NCBI GenBank assembly: GCA_022826195.1
Contig: JAJDVI010000073.1
Span: forward strand, 1-64,000
From: Acidobacteriota bacterium
Lineage (GTDB): Bacteria; Acidobacteriota; Vicinamibacteria; Marinacidobacterales; Marinacidobacteraceae
Direction: 5' to 3'
DNA length: 64,000 nucleotides
The notes below the pieces were generated by a model, which was not told where the DNA came from, did no database searches, and saw nothing but the letters and a program-made list of their open reading frames with translations. Shown here one piece after another: positions 63,473 through 64,000 of this stretch (position 1 is its first letter; every line of letters begins with the position of its first letter). A program made the translations under genes and the position numbers.

Positions 63473-64000
63473 ATGAAGAAAGTCCTCGGAAGTGCGCTGT
63501 TTGTGGCGGCCGCAAGCCTCCTGGCGGCGCCTGGGCTCGCCCAACCGGCCTACGACCTGCTGCTCGTCGGCGGCATGGTCTTCGACGGGAGCGGGAACCC
63601 CGCCATCCGGGCGGACATCGGCATCCGGGGCGACGAGGTCGTCGCGGTGGGCCGGCTCGCCGGGCAGGAAGGGCACGAGGCGGCCCGCACCATCGACGTT
63701 TCCGGACTCCATGTGTCCCCCGGCTGGGTGGACCTCCATTCCCACGCCGACCGGTCGCTGGTCGGCGACGACATGGAGGAGCGAAAGGCGGTCAACCTGG
63801 TCGCCCAGGGAATCACCACCGTCGTGATGGGCGCCGACGGGCGGAACCCGATCTGGCCGATCCGCGACGAGATCGCCGCCTACGAGAGCCGCGGCACGGG
63901 ACTCAACGTGGTGCCGGTGGTGGGGCATTCGACGGTGCGCCTCCAGGTGATGGGCGCCGACCACGAGCGGCCCGCCACCGACGAAGAGGTGGCCCGGATG
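63473..64000 (+). CDS. N-acyl-D-amino-acid deacylase-like amidohydrolase, 5' part
   Basis: The window holds the first 176 codons of an exported D-aminoacylase-family protein, cut off by the edge. A clear signal peptide (to about residue 24), the LLLVGGMVFDGSGNPAIRADIGIRGDEVVAVG beta-sandwich opening in two parts, then the metal motif DLHSHADR (His89 and His91) and GITTVVMGADGRN fit the family. GGAGG lies 7 bases before the ATG. It follows the permease by 113 bases. Substrate: N-acyl-D-amino acids or D-amino-acid peptides. Confidence 0.88.
   Translation, partial: MKKVLGSALFVAAASLLAAPGLAQPAYDLLLVGGMVFDGSGNPAIRADIGIRGDEVVAVGRLAGQEGHEAARTIDVSGLHVSPGWVDLHSHADRSLVGDDMEERKAVNLVAQGITTVVMGADGRNPIWPIRDEIAAYESRGTGLNVVPVVGHSTVRLQVMGADHERPATDEEVARM

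Overview
The window is about 64 kb of GC-rich bacterial chromosome with housekeeping genes (secA, guaB, comM, ccdA) and many extracytoplasmic proteins of kinds common in Gemmatimonadota and Acidobacteriota: VWFA-related (TIGR03436-like) proteins, a CBM9/DUF5916 protein, a DUF5107-TPR protein, a sortilin-like BNR protein, DUF3526 ABC permeases and many lipoproteins. I infer a Gemmatimonadota-like, possibly marine or host-associated, organism from gene content only. A short palindromic repeat recurs in intergenic regions at about 122-219, 5397-5540 and 45576-45604. No tRNA, rRNA or CRISPR array was seen.

Layout. 0.25-1.95 kb (minus): a thiol-redox/cytochrome unit (ccdA, cytochrome c, TlpA-like). 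2.2-5.2 kb: comM, a DUF309 protein, an M23 peptidase. 5.2-5.6 kb: repeats. 5.6-10.9 kb: secA, guaB, a putative lipoprotein. 10.9-13.2 kb: DUF5916 protein. 13.4-18.8 kb: four tandem VWFA-related paralogues. 18.8-23.7 kb: a spondin-domain lipoprotein, then on the minus strand a proline-racemase-family enzyme with an OPA-type transporter, and an esterase lipoprotein.

24.0-35.8 kb is the most notable part. A close relative of eukaryotic sterol 24-C-methyltransferase lies beside an RND efflux pump whose OMF and adaptor genes are separated from the pump gene by three redox genes: a cytochrome P450 fused to an N-terminal GPP34 (Golgi phosphoprotein 3-like) domain, an FAD oxidoreductase and a Rieske oxygenase. 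I read this as a candidate bacterial sterol (or other polycyclic lipid) alkylation, oxidation and transport locus. No squalene epoxidase or oxidosqualene cyclase is present, so the substrate must be made elsewhere in the genome or acquired.

35.9-43.9 kb: gamma-glutamyltransferase, a CBM9-like protein, DUF5107-TPR protein, NTF2-like protein and YtcJ-like amidohydrolase. 43.9-45.7 kb: a gene-poor, inverted-repeat-rich stretch. 45.7-49.9 kb: VOC lipoprotein, intradiol-dioxygenase-like protein, a truncated and frameshifted glycoside hydrolase family 2 remnant, cutA, haem oxygenase and a 50-residue membrane protein. 49.9-58.5 kb (minus): serine hydrolase, lipoprotein, VIT/CCC1 transporter with a ferritin-like domain, an unrecognised membrane protein, sortilin-like protein. 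58.7-60.4 kb: an AbiE-type toxin-antitoxin pair. 60.5-64 kb: two overlapping DUF3526 ABC permeases without an ATPase, and the start of an N-acyl-D-amino-acid deacylase-like gene cut by the window edge.
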